From Osmia lignaria lignaria (lineage: Eukaryota; Arthropoda; Insecta; Hymenoptera; Megachilidae), in assembly GCF_051020975.1 (NCBI RefSeq), contig NW_027478160.1, forward strand, positions 14,964,001-15,028,000: a stretch of 64,000 bases of DNA. The letters are read 5' to 3'. The notes under the pieces are model-generated. The model saw only the letters and a list, made by a program, of their open reading frames with translations, had not been told where the DNA came from and did not search any database. Shown here in pieces: positions 38,080-50,700 of the stretch; position 1 is the first letter of the stretch; each line of letters begins with the position of its first letter. Both the position numbers and the translations under genes were made by a program.

Positions 38080-38415
38080 ATGATATTTTTTGATCAGAAG
38101 CGTAGTTTTCGAGATATATCGAGATATTTAAAAGTTCCGAAGCCGCACCAACATAATAGAGATACACAAACACCGTGGCCCCTTTCTTTGAGAGAACTCT
38201 GCACTATTGCGAGCCGCAAATGCCACTTCCAGCTTAGCTGTGCAGAAGAAGAACAACAAGAAGAAGAAATATCTCGAAATATGTCCGTCAGGCCCCTTCC
38301 CTTGAGATATATCTGCAAATATCTCGGAAACGAAGCGAGCTATGGCAAAATGTTAAGAGACCTTTTTTGTAGAGCATTAAGTTTCCTACTTTTTATGTTC
38401 TATAATATTTTTTGA
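38080..38415 (+). other. Longest ATG-initiated plus-strand frame (111 codons); chance ORF
   Basis: This frame starts at the ATG in TTCTATGATATT. It is open because two TAA triplets normally in frame (in GAGATAACT and GAGATAAAT) are mutated here to GAGAGAACT and GAGATATAT. Shorter versions open for the same reason at 12323, 30677, 33897 and 36151. The translation has a Glu/Gln-rich stretch from the GAA tract and no recognisable domain. The frame is absent from nearly all other monomers, so a gene is unlikely. Confidence 0.75.
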
Positions 38416-38734
38416 TCAGATGCGTAGGTCTCGAGATATATCAAGATATTTAAAAGTTCCGAAGCCGCACCAACATAATAGAGATACAGAAACACCGTGG
38501 CCCCTTTCTTGGAGATAACTCTGCACTATTGTGAGCTGTAAATGCCACTTCCAGCTTAGCTGTGCAGAAGAAGAACAACAAGAAGAAGAAATATCTCGAA
38601 ATCTGTCCGACAGGCCCCTTCCCTTGAGATAAATCTGCAAATATCTCGGAAACGAAGCGAGCTATGGCAAAACCTTAAGAAACCTTTTTGGAGAGAATTA
38701 AGTTTCCTACTTTTTATGTTCTATGATATTTTTT
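38414..38734. repeat. 321-bp monomer (-1)
   Basis: The missing base is in AACCTTTTTGGAGAG near 38681-38695 (usual GACCTTTTTTGTAGAG). Several substitutions cluster nearby. Confidence 0.85.
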
Positions 38735-38898
38735 GATCAGATGCGTAGTTCTCGAGATATATCAAGATATTTAAAAGTTCCGAAGCCGCACCAACATAAT
38801 AGAGATACAGAAACACCGTGGCCCCTTTCTTTGAGATAACTCTGCACTAGTGCGAGCCGCAAATGCCACTTCCAGCTTAGCTGTGAAGAAGAAGAACA

Positions 38899-39643
38899 AC
38901 AAGAAGAAGAAATATCTCGAAATATGTCCGTCAGGCCCCTTCCCTTGAGATGTATCTGCAAATATCTCGGAAACGAAGCGAGCTATGGCAAAATGTTAAG
39001 AGACCTTTTTTGTAGCGAATTATGTTTCCTACAATTTATGTTCTATGATATTTTTTGATCAGAAGCGTAGTTTTCGAGATATATCGAGATATTTAAAAGT
39101 TCCGAAGCCGCACCAACATAATAGAGATACAGAAACACCGTGGCCCCTTTCTTTGAGATAACTCTGCGTTTAGTGCGAGCCGCAAATGCCACTTCCAGCT
39201 TAGCTGTGCAGAAGAAGAACAACAAGAAGAAGAAATATCTCGAAATATGTCCGTCAGGCCCCTTCCCTTGAGATAAATCTGCAAATATCTCGGAAACGAA
39301 GCGAGCTATGGCAAAATGTTAAGACACCTTTTTTGTAGAGAATTAAGTTTCCTACTTTTTATGTTCTATGATATTTTTTGATCAGATGCGTAGTTCTCGA
39401 GATATATCAAGATATTTAAAAGTTCCGAAGCCGCACCAACATAATAGAGATACAGAAACACCGTGGCCCCTTTCTTTGAGATAACTCTGCACTATTGCGA
39501 GCTGGAAATGCCACTTCCAGTTTAGCTGTGCAGAAGAAGAACAACAAGAAGAAGAAATATCTCGAAATATGTCCGTCAGGCCCCTTCCCTTGAGATAAAT
39601 CTGCAAATATCTCGGAAACGAAGCGAGCTATGGCAAAATGTTA
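38899..39643. repeat. Long-range duplicated block, right copy
   Basis: This is the partner of 3160-3904. It shares the rare ATGTATCTGC and CTGCGTTTAG markers in the same order and spacing. The match ends near 39643, where the left copy has AAGAGGCC. Confidence 0.75.
39057..39379. repeat. 323-bp monomer (+1)
   Basis: CTGCGTTTAG insertion variant near 39164-39173 on a B-type background. It is closest to the monomer at 3318. Confidence 0.9.
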
Positions 39644-40882
39644 AGAGACCTTTTTTGTAGAGAATTAAGATTCCTACTTTTTATGTTCTATAATATTTTT
39701 TGATCAGATGCGTAGTTCTCGAGATATATCAAGATATTTAAAAGTTCCGAAGCCGCACCAACATAATAGAGATACAGAAACACCGTGGCCCCTTTCTTTG
39801 AGATAACTCTGCACTATTGTGAGCTGTAAATGCCACTTCCAGCTTAGCTGTGCAGAAGAAGAACAACAAGAAGAAGAAATATCTCGAAATATGTCCGTTA
39901 GGCCCCTTCCCTTGAGATAAATCTGCAAATATCTCGGAAACGAAGCGAGCTATGGCAAAATGTTAAGAGACCTTTTTTGTAGAGAATTAAGTTTCCTACT
40001 TTTTATGTTCTATGATATTTTTTGATCAGATGCGTAGTTCTCGAGATATATCAAGATATTTAAAAGTTCCGAAGCCGCACCAACATAATTGAGATACAGA
40101 AACACCGTGGCCCCTTTCTTTGAGATAACTCTGCACTATTGCGAGCTGCAAATGCCACTTCCAGCTTAGCTGTGCAGAAGAAGAACATCAAGAAGAAGAA
40201 ATATCTCGATTAATGTCCGTCAGGCCCCTTCCCTTGAGATAAATCTGCAAATATCTCGGAAACGAATAGGGCTATGGCAAAATGTTAAGAGACCTTTTTT
40301 GTAGAGAATTAAGTTTCCTACTTTTTATGTTCTATGATATTTTTTTATCTGATGCGTAGTTCTCGAGATATATCAAGATATTTAAAAGTTCCGAAGCCGC
40401 ACCAACATAATAGAGATACAGAAACACCGTGGACCCTTTCTTTGAGATAACTCTGCACTATTGCGCGCTGCAAATGCCACTTCCAGGTTAGCTGTGCAGA
40501 AGAAGAACAACAAGAAGAAGAAATATCTCGAAATATGTCCGTCAGGCCCCTTCCCTTGAGATAAATCTGCAAATATCTCGGAACCGAAGCGAGCTATGGC
40601 AAAATGTTAAGAGACCTTATTTGTAGAGAATTAAGTTTCCTACTTTTTATGTTCTATGATATTTTTTGATCAGATGCGTAGTTCTCGAGATATATCAAGA
40701 TATTTAAAAGTTCCGAAGCCGCACCAACATAATAGAGATACAGAAACACCGTGGCCCCTTTCTTTGAGATAACTCTGCGCTATTGCGAGCTGGAAATGCC
40801 ACTTCCAGTTTAGCTGTGCAGAAGAAGAACAACAAGAAGAGGAAATATCTCGAAATATGTCCGTCAGGCCCCTTCCCTTGCG
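39595..40882. repeat. 4-monomer (1288-bp) higher-order unit, copy 1
   Basis: The unit contains a monomer preceded by AAGATTCC and CTATAATATT, one with GAACATCAAG and TCGATTAATG, one whose start is TATCTGATG instead of GATCAGATG, and most of a hairpin-variant monomer. It is repeated at 40883-42238. One difference is CGAATAGGGC near 40264 against CGAAGAGGGC. Confidence 0.85.
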
Positions 40883-42238
40883 ATAAATCTGCAAATATCT
40901 CGGAAACGAAGCGAGCTATGGCAAAATGTTAAGAGACCTTTTTTGTAGAGAATTAAGATTCCTACTTTTTATGTTCTATAATATTTTTTGATCAGATGCG
41001 TAGTTCTCGAGATATATCAAGATATTTAAAAGTTCCGAAGCCGCACCAACATAATAGAGATACAGAAACACCGTGGCCCCTTTCTTTGAGATAACTCTGC
41101 ACTATTGTGAGCTGTAAATGCCACTTCCAGCTTAGCTGTGCAGAAGAAGAACAACAAGAAGAAGAAATATCTCGAAATATGTCCGTTAGGCCCCTTCCCT
41201 TGAGATAAATCTGCAAATATCTCGGAAACGAAGCGAGCTATGGCAAAATGTTAAGAGACCTTTTTTGTAGAGAATTAAGTTTCCTACTTTTTATGTTCTA
41301 TGATATTTTTTGATCAGATGCGTAGTTCTCGAGATATATCAAGATATTTAAAAGTTCCGAAGCCGCACCAACATAATTGAGATACAGAAACACCGTGGCC
41401 CCTTTCTTTGAGATAACTCTGCACTATTGCGAGCTGCAAATGCCACTTCCAGCTTAGCTGTGCAGAAGAAGAACATCAAGAAGAAGAAATATCTCGATTA
41501 ATGTCCGTCAGGCCCCTTCCCTTGAGATAAATCTGCAAATATCTCGGAAACGAAGAGGGCTATGGCAAAATGTTAAGAGACCTTTTTTGTAGAGAATTAA
41601 GTTTCCTACTTTTTATGTTCTATGATATTTTTTTATCTGATGCGTAGTTCTCGAGATATATCAAGATATTTAAAAGTTCCGAAGCCGCACCAACATAATA
41701 GAGATACAGAAACACCGTGGACCCTTTCTTTGAGATAACTCTGCACTATTGCGCGCTGCAAATGCCACTTCCAGGTTAGCTGTGCAGAAGAAGAACAACA
41801 AGAAGAAGAAATATCTCGAAATATGTCCGTCAGGCCCCTTCCCTTGAGATAAATCTGCAAATATCTCGGAACCGAAGCGAGCTATGGCAAAATGTTAAGA
41901 GACCTTATTTGTAGAGAATTAAGTTTCCTACTTTTTATGTTCTATGATATTTTTTGATCAGATGCGTAGTTCTCGAGATATATCAAGATATTTAAAAGTT
42001 CCGAAGCCGCACCAACATAATAGAGATACAGAAACACCGTGGCCCCTTTCTTTGAGATAACTCTGCGCTATTGCGAGCTGGAAATGCCACTTCCAGTTTA
42101 GCTGTGCAGAAGAAGAACAACAAGAAGAGGAAATATCTCGAAATATGTCCGTCAGGCCCCTTCCCTTGCGATAAATCTGCAAATATCTCGGAAACGAAGC
42201 GAGCTATGGCAAAATGTTAAGAGACCTTTTTTGTAGAG
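40883..42238. repeat. 4-monomer higher-order unit, copy 2
   Basis: This is the second copy at an offset of 1288 bp. It ends near 42238, where TTAAGTTTCC replaces the TTAAGATTCC that closes copy 1. The same monomer order appears once more at about 54.7-56.4 kb as part of the large duplication. Confidence 0.85.
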
Positions 42239-43740
42239 AATTAAGTTTCCTACTTTTTATGTTCTATGATATTTTTTGATCAGATGCGTAGTTCTCGAGA
42301 TATATCGAGATATTTAAAAGATCCGAAGCCGCACCAACATAATAGAGATACAGAAACACCGTGGCCCCTTTCTTTCACATAACTATGCACTATTGCGAGC
42401 TGCAAATGCCACTTCCAGCTTAGCTGTGCAGAAGAAGAACAACAAGAAGAAGAAATATCTCGAAATATGTCCGTCAGGCCACTTCCCTTGAGATAAATCT
42501 GCAAATATCTCGGAAACGAAGCGAGCTATGGCAAAATGTTAAGAGACCTTATTTGTAGAGAATTAAGTTTCCTACTTTTTATGTTCTATGATATTTTTTG
42601 ATCAGATGCGTAGTTCTCGAGATATATCAAGATATTTAAAAGTTCCGAAGCCGCACCAACATAAAAGAGATACAGAAACACCGTGGCCCCTTTCTTTGAG
42701 ATAACTCTGCGCTATTGCGAGCTGGAAATGCCACTTCCAGTTTAGCTGTGCAGAAGAAGAACAACAAGAAGAGGAAATATCTCGAAATATGTCCGTCAGG
42801 CCCCTTCCCTTGAGATATATCTGCAAATATCTCGGAAACGAAACGAGCTATGGCAAAATGTTAAGAGACCTTTTTTGTAGAGAATTATGTTTCTTACAAT
42901 TTATGTTCTATGATATTTTTTCATCAGAAGCGTAGTTTTCGAGATATATCGAGATATTTAAAAGATCCGAAGCCGCACCAACATAATAGAGATACAGAAA
43001 CACCGTGGCCCCTTTCTTTGAGATAACTCTGCACTAGTGCGAGCCGCAAATGCCGCTTCCAGCTTAGCTCTGCAGAAGAAGAACAACAAGAAGAAGAAAT
43101 ATCTCGAAATATGTCCCTCAGGCCCCTTCCCACGAGATAAATCTGCAAATATCTCGGAAACGAAGCGAGCTATGGCAAAATGTTAAGAGACCTCTTTTGT
43201 AGAGAATTAAGTTTCCTACTTTTTATGTTCTATGATATTTTTCGATCAGATGCGTAGTTCTCGAGATATATCAAGATATTTAAAAGTTCCGAAGCCGCAC
43301 CAACATAATAGAGATACAGAAACACCGTGGCCCCTTTCTTCGAGATAACTCTGCACTATTGCGAGCTGCAGATGCCACTTCCAGCTTAGCTGTGCAGAAG
43401 AAGAACAACAAGAAGAAGAAATATCTCGAAAAATGTCCGTCAGGCCCCTTCCCTTGAGATAAATCTGCAAATATCTCGGAACCGAAGCGAGCTATGGCAA
43501 AATGTTAAGAGACCTTATTTGTAGAGAATTAAGTTTCCTACTTTTTATGTTCTATGATATTTTTTGATCAGATGCGTAGTTCTCGAGATACATCAAGATA
43601 TTTAAAAGTTCCGAAGCCGCACCAACATAATAGAGATACAGAAACACCGTGGCCCCTTTCTTTGAGATAACTCTGCGCTATTGCGAGCTGGAAATGCCAC
43701 TTCCAGTTTAGCTGTGCAGAAGAAGAACAACAAGAAGAGG

Positions 43741-45350
43741 AAATATCTCGAAATATGTCCGTCAGGCCCCTTCCCTTGAGATATATCTGCAAATATCTCG
43801 GAAACGAAACGAGCTATGGCAAAAGGTTAAGAGACCTTTTTTGTAGAGAATTATGTTTCCTACAATTTATGTTCTATGATATTTTTTGATCAGAAGCGTA
43901 GTTTTCGAGATATATCAAGATATTTAAAAGTTCCGAAGCCGCACCAACTTAATAGAGATACAGAAACACCGTGACCCCTCTCTTTGAGATAACTCTGCAC
44001 TATTGCGAGCTCGAAATGCCACTTCCAGTTTAGCTGTGCAGAAGAAGAACAACAAGAAGAAGAAATATCTCGAAATATGTCCGTGAGGCCCCTTCCCTTG
44101 AGATAAATCTGCAAATATCTCGGAAACGAAGCGAGCTATGGCAAAATGTTAAGAGACCTTTTTTGTAGAGAATTATGTTTCTTACAATTTATGTTCTATG
44201 ATATTTTTTGATCAGAAGCGTAGTTTTCGAGATATATCGAGATATTTAAAAGATCCGAAGCCGCACCAACATAATAGAGATACAGAAACACCGTGGCCCC
44301 TTTCTTTGAGATAACTCTGCACTAGTGCGAGCCGCAAATGCCGCTTCCAGCTTAGCTGTGCAGAAGAAGAACAACAAGAAGAAGAAATATCTCGAAATAT
44401 GTCCCTCAGGCCCCTTCCCTCGAGATAAATCTGCAAATATCTCGGAAACGAAGCGAGCTATGGCAAAATGTTAAGAGACCTCTTTTGTAGAGAATTAAGT
44501 TTCCTACCTTTTATGTTCTATGATATTTTTCGATCAGATGCGTAGTTCTCGAGATATATCAAGATATTTAAAAGTTCCGAAGCCGCACCAACATAATAGA
44601 GATACAGAAACACCGTGGCCCCTTTCTTCGAGATAACTCTGCACTATTGCGAGCTGCAGATGCCACTTCCAGCTTAGCTGTGCAGAAGAAGAACAACAAG
44701 AAGAAGAAATATCTCGAAAAATGTCCGTCAGGCCCCTTCCCTTGAGATAAATCTGCAAATATCTCGGAACCGAAGCGAGCTATGGCAAAATGTTAAGAGA
44801 CCTTATTTGTAGAGAATAAAGTTTCCTACTTTTTATGTTCTATGATATTTTTTGATCAGATGCGTAGTTCTCGAGATATATCAAGATATTTAAAAGTTCC
44901 GAAGCCGCACCAACATAATAGAGATACAGAAACACCGTGGCCCCTTTCTTTGAGATAACTCTGCGCTATTGCGAGCTGGAAATGCCACTTCCAGTTTAGC
45001 TGTGCAGAAGAAGAACAACAAGAAGAGGAAATATCTCGAAATATGTCCGTCAGGCCCCTTCCCTTGAGATATATCTGCAAATATCTCGGAAACCAAACGA
45101 GCTATGGCAAAAGGTTAAGAGACCTTTTTTGTAGAGAATTATGTTTCTTACAATTTATGTTCTATGATATTTTTTGATCAGAAGCGTAGTTTTCGAGATA
45201 TATCGAGATATTTAAAAGATCCGAAGCCGCACCAACATAATAGAGATACAGAAACACCGTGGCCCCTTTCTTTGAGATAACTCTGCACTAGTGCGAGCCG
45301 CAAATGCCGCTTCCAGCTTAGCTGTGCAGAAGAAGAACAACAAGAAGAAG
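43741..45350. repeat. 5-monomer (1610-bp) higher-order unit, copy 1
   Basis: Five monomers marked by AAAAGGTTAAG, CAACTTAATAG with GTGACCCC, GAGCTCGAAATG, CCTACCTTTTATG, CGGAACCG and GAGAATAAAG. They are repeated at once in 45351-46826. Only one copy of this unit exists in the large right-hand duplicate (about 57.9-59.5 kb). Confidence 0.85.
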
Positions 45351-46826
45351 AAATATCTCGAAATATGTCCGTCAGGCCCCTTCCCTTGAGATATATCTGC
45401 AAATATCTCGGAAACGAAACGAGCTATGGCAAAAGGTTAAGAGACCTTTTTTGTAGAGAATTATGTTTCCTACAATTTATGTTCTATGATATTTTTTGAT
45501 CAGAAGCGTAGTTTTCGAGATATATCAAGATATTTAAAAGTTCCGAAGCCGCACCAACTTAATAGAGATACAGAAACACCGTGACCCCTCTCTTTGAGAT
45601 AACTCTGCACTATTGCGAGCTCGAAATGCCACTTCCAGTTTAGCTGTGCAGAAGAAGAACAACAAGAAGAAGAAATATCTCGAAATATGTCCGTGAGGCC
45701 CCTTCCCTTGAGATAAATCTGCAAATATCTCGGAAACGAAGCGAGCTATGGCAAAATGTTAAGAGACCTTTTTTGTAGAGAATTATGTTTCTTACAATTT
45801 ATGTTCTATGATATTTTTTGATCAGAAGCGTAGTTTTCGAGATATATCGAGATATTTAAAAGATCCGAAGCCGCACCAACATAATAGAGATACAGAAACA
45901 CCGTGGCCCCTTTCTTTGAGATAACTCTGCACTAGTGCGAGCCGCAAATGCCGCTTCCAGCTTAGCTGTGCAGAAGAAGAACAACAAGAAGAAGAAATAT
46001 CTCGAAATATGTCCCTCAGGCCCCTTCCCTCGAGATAAATCTGCAAATATCTCGGAAACGAAGCGAGCTATGGCAAAATGTTAAGAGACCTCTTTTGTAG
46101 AGAATTAAGTTTCCTACCTTTTATGTTCTATGATATTTTTCGATCAGATGCGTAGTTCTCGAGATATATCAAGATATTTAAAAGTTCCGAAGCCGCACCA
46201 ACATAATAGAGATACAGAAACACCGTGGCCCCTTTCTTCGAGATAACTCTGCACTATTGCGAGCTGCAGATGCCACTTCCAGCTTAGCTGTGCAGAAGAA
46301 GAACAACAAGAAGAAGAAATATCTCGAAAAATGTCCGTCAGGCCCCTTCCCTTGAGATAAATCTGCAAATATCTCGGAACCGAAGCGAGCTATGGCAAAA
46401 TGTTAAGAGACCTTATTTGTAGAGAATAAAGTTTCCTACTTTTTATGTTCTATGATATTTTTTGATCAGATGCGTAGTTCTCGAGATATATCAAGATATT
46501 TAAAAGTTCCGAAGCCGCACCAACATAATAGAGATACAGAAACACCGTGGCCCCTTTCTTTGAGATAACTCTGCGCTATTGCGAGCTGGAAATGCCACTT
46601 CCAGTTTAGCTGTGCAGAAGAAGAACAACAAGAAGAGGAAATATCTCGAAATATGTCCGTCAGGCCCCTTCCCTTGAGATATATCTGCAAATATCTCGGA
46701 AACCAAACGAGCTATGGCAAAAGGTTAAGAGACCTTTTTTGTAGAGAATTATGTTTCTTACAATTTATGTTCTATGATATTTTTTGATCAGAAGCGTAGT
46801 TTTCGAGATATATCGAGATATTTAAA
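45351..46826. repeat. 5-monomer higher-order unit, copy 2
   Basis: This matches 43741-45216 at 1610 bp with no mismatch that I noticed, including the rare GAGAATAAAG and AAACCAAACG. The match ends at 46826, where AAAGTTCCG here faces AAAGATCCG. Confidence 0.85.
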
Positions 46827-47429
46827 AGTTCCGAAGCCGCACCAACATAATAGAGATACAGAAACACCGTGGCCCCTTTCTTTGAGATAACTCTGCACTA
46901 GTGCGAGCTGCAAATGCCACTTCCAGCTTAGCTGTGCAGAAGAAGAACAACAAGAAAAAGAAATATCTCGAAATATGTCCGTCAGGCCCCTTCCCTTGAG
47001 ATAAATCTGCAAATATCTCGGAAACGAAGCGAGCTATGGCAAAATGTTAAGAGACCTTTTTTGTAGAGAATTAAGTTTCCTACTTTTTATGTTCTATGAT
47101 ATTTTTTGATCAGATGCGTAGTTCTCGAGATATATCAAGATATTTAAAAGTTCCGAAGCCGCACCAACATAATAGAGATACAGAAACACCGTGGCCCCTT
47201 TCTTTGAGATAACTCTGCACTATTGCGAGCTGCAAATGCCACTTCCAGCTTAGCTGTGCAGAAGAAGAACAACAAGAAGAAGAAATATCTCGAAATATGT
47301 CCGTCAGGCCCCTTCCCTTGAGATAAATCTGCAAATATCTCGGAAACGAAGAGAGCTATGGCAAAATGTTAAGAGACCTTTTTTGTCGAGAATTAAGTTT
47401 CCTACTTTTTATGTTCTATGATATTTTTT

Positions 47430-47748
47430 GATCAGATGCGTAGTTCTCGAGATATATCAAGATATTTAAAAGTTCCGAAGCCGCACCAACATAATAGAGA
47501 TACAGAAACACCGTGGCCCCTTTCTTTCAGATAACTATGCACTATTGCGAGCTGCAAATGCCACTTCCAGCTTAGCTGTGCAGAAGAACAACAAGAAGAA
47601 GAAATATCTCGAAATATGTCCGTCAGGCCAGTTCCTTTGAGCTGAATCTGCAAATATCTCGGAAACGAAGCGAGCTGTGGCAAAATGTTAAGAGACGTTT
47701 TTTGTAGAGAATTATGTTTCCTACAATTTATGTTCTATGATATTTTTT
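47430..47748. repeat. 319-bp monomer (-3)
   Basis: One GAA triplet is lost near 47581-47590, as at 36485, and both carry TTTCAGATAACTATGC upstream of it. Here the monomer continues into a GAGCTGAAT/GACG block, so it is a recombinant of two types. Confidence 0.9.
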
Positions 47749-50700
47749 GATCAGAAGCGTAGTTTTCGAGATATATCGAGATATTTAAAAGTTCCGAAGC
47801 CGCACCAACATAATAGGGATACAGAAACACCGTGGCCCCTTTCTCTGAGATAACTCTGCACTAGTGCGAGCCGCAAATGCCACTTCCAGCTTAGCTGTGC
47901 AGAAGAAGAACAACAAGAAGAAGAAATATCTCGAAATATGTCCGTCAGGCCCCTTCCCTTGAGATAAATCTGCAAATATCTCGGAAACGAAGCGAGCTAT
48001 GGCAAAATGTTAAGAGACCTTTTTTGTAGAGAATTATGTTTCCTACAATTTACGTTCTATGATATTTTTTGATCAGAAGCGTAGTTTTCGAGATACATCG
48101 AGATATTTAAAAGTTCCGAAGCCGCACCAACATAATAGGGATACAGAAACACCGTGGCCCCTTTCTTTGAGATAACTCTGCACTAGTGCGAGCCGCAAAT
48201 GCCACTTCCAGCTTAGCTGTGCAGAAGAAGAACAACAAGAAGAAGAAATATCTCGAAATATGTCCGTCAGGCCCCTTCCCTTGAGATAAATCTTCAAATA
48301 TCTCGGAAACGAAGCGAGCTATGGCAAAATGTTAAGAGACCTTTTTAGTAGAGAATTAAGTTTCCTACTTTTTACCTTCTATGATATTTTTTGATCAGAT
48401 GCGTAGTTCTCGAGATATATCAAGATATTTAAAAGTTCCGAAGCCGCACCAACATAATAGAGATACAGAAACACCGTGGCCCCTCTCTTTGAGATAACTC
48501 TGCACTATTGCGAGCTGGAAATGCCACTTCCAGTTTAGCTGTGCAGAAGAAGAACAACAAGAAGAAGAAATATCTCGAAATATGTCCGTTAGGCCCCTTC
48601 CCTTGAGATAAATCTGCGAATATCTCGGAAACGAAGCGAGCTATGGCAAAATGTTAAGAGACCTCTTTTGTAGAGAATTAAGTTTCCTACTTTTTATGTT
48701 CTATGATATTTTTTGATCAGATGCGTAGTTCTCGAGATATATCAAGATATTTAAAAGTTCCGAAGCCGCACCAACATAATAGAGATACAGAAACACCGTG
48801 GCCCCTTTCTTTGAGATAACTCTGCACTATTGCGAGCTGTAAATGCCCCTTCCAGCTTAGCTGTGCAGAAGAAGAACAACAAGAAGAAGAAATATCTCGA
48901 AATATGTCCGTCAGGCCCCTTCCCTTGAGATATATCTGCAAATATCTCGGAAACGAAGCGAGCTATGGCAAAATGTTAAGAGACCTTTTTTGTAGAGAAT
49001 TATGTTTCCTACAATTTATGTTCTATGATATTTTTTGATCAGAAGCGTAGTTTTCGAGATATATCGAGATATTTAAAAGTTCCGAAGCCGCACCAACATA
49101 ATAGAGATACAGAAACACCGTGGCCCCTTTCGTTGAGATAACTCTGCACTAGTGCGAGCCGCAAATGCCACTTCCAGCTTAGCTGTGCAGAAGAAGAACA
49201 ACAAGAAGAAGAAATATCTCGAAATATGTCCGTCAGGCCCCTTCCCTTGAGATAAATCTGCACATATCTCGGAAACGAAGCGAGCTATGGCAAAATGTTA
49301 AGAGACCTCTTTTGTAGAGAATTAAGTTTCCTACTTTTTATGTTCTATGATATTTTTTGATCAGATGCGTAGTTCTCGAGATATATCAAGATATTTAAAA
49401 GTTCCGAAGCCGCACCAACATAATAGAGATACAGAAACACCGTGGCCCCTTTCTTTGAGATAACTCTGCACTATTGCGAGCTGTAAATGCCACTTCCAGC
49501 TTAGCTGTGCAGAAGAAGAACAACAAGAAGAAGAAATATCTCGAAATATGTCCGTCAGGCCCCTTCCCTTGAGATATATCTGCAAATATCTCGGAAACGA
49601 AGCGAGCTATGGCAAAATGTTAAGAGACCTTTTTTGTAGCGAATTATGTTTCATACAATTTATGTTCTATGATATTTTTTGATCAGAAGCGTAGTTTTCG
49701 AGATATATCGAGATATTTAAAAGTTCCGAAGCCGCACCAACATAATAGAGATACAGAAACACCGTGGCCCCTTTCGTTGAGATAACTCTGCACTAGTGCG
49801 AGCCGCAAATGCCACTTCCAGCTTAGCTGTGCAGAAGAAGAACAACAAGAAGAAGAAATATCTCGAAATATGTCCGTCAGGCCCCTTCCCTTGAGATAAA
49901 TCTGCACATATCTCGGAAACGAAGCGAGCTATGGCAAAATGTTAAGAGACCTTTCTTGTAGAGAATTAAGTTTCCTACTTTTTATGTTCTATGATATTTT
50001 TTGATCAGATGCGTAGTTCTCGAGATATATCAAGTTATTTAAAAGTTCCGAAGCCGCACCAACATAATAGAGATACAGAAACACCGTGGCCCCTTTCTTT
50101 GAGATAACTCTGCACTATTGCGAGCTGCAAATGCCACTTCCAGCTTAGCTGTGCAGAGGAAGACCAACAAGAAGAAGAAATATCTCGAAATATGTCCGTC
50201 AGGCCAGTTCCTTTGAGCTGAATCTGCAAATATCTCGGAAACGAAGCGAGCTATGGCAAAATGTTAAGAGACCTTTTTTGTAGAGAATTATGTTTCCTAC
50301 AATTTATGTTCTATGATATTTTTTGATCAGAAGCGTAGTTTTCGAGATACATCGAGATATTTAAAAGTTCCGAAGCCGCACCAACATAATAGAGATACAG
50401 AAACACCGTGGCCCCTTTCTTTGAGATAACTCTGCACTAGTGCGAGCCGCAAATGCCACTTCCAGCTTAGCTGTGCAGAAGAAGAACAACAAGAAGAAGA
50501 AATATCTCGAAATATGTCCGTCAGGCCCCTTCCCTTGAGATAAATCTGCAAATATCTCGGAAACGAAGCGAGCTATGGCAAAATGTTAAGAGACCTTTTT
50601 TGTAGAGAATTAAGTTTCCTACTTTTTATGTTCTATGATATTTTTTGATCAGATGCGTAGTTCTCGAGATATATCAAGATATTTGAAAGTTCCGAAGCCG

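Larger units (their letters stand above)
35924..39594. repeat. Zone 5: more diverged single-register stretch
   Basis: About 11 monomers with an unusual number of private substitutions, such as GAAACAGCGTGG near 36240, GATTAGATG at 37127, GCATTATTGCGTGC near 37880, AAAACCTTAAGAAACC near 38670 and AGCTGTGAAGAAG near 38880. It contains three of the 11 length variants. The sequence does not repeat locally as a block, but 38899-39643 matches 3160-3904 far to the left. The higher divergence suggests it has been homogenised less recently than its flanks. Confidence 0.65.

Noticed and set aside
38080..38415. 111-codon plus-strand frame beginning with ATG, and shorter ones at 12323, 30677, 33897 and 36151
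   Set aside because: They are open only because one or two TAA triplets happen to be mutated in those monomers; there is no domain, and the frame is absent elsewhere.
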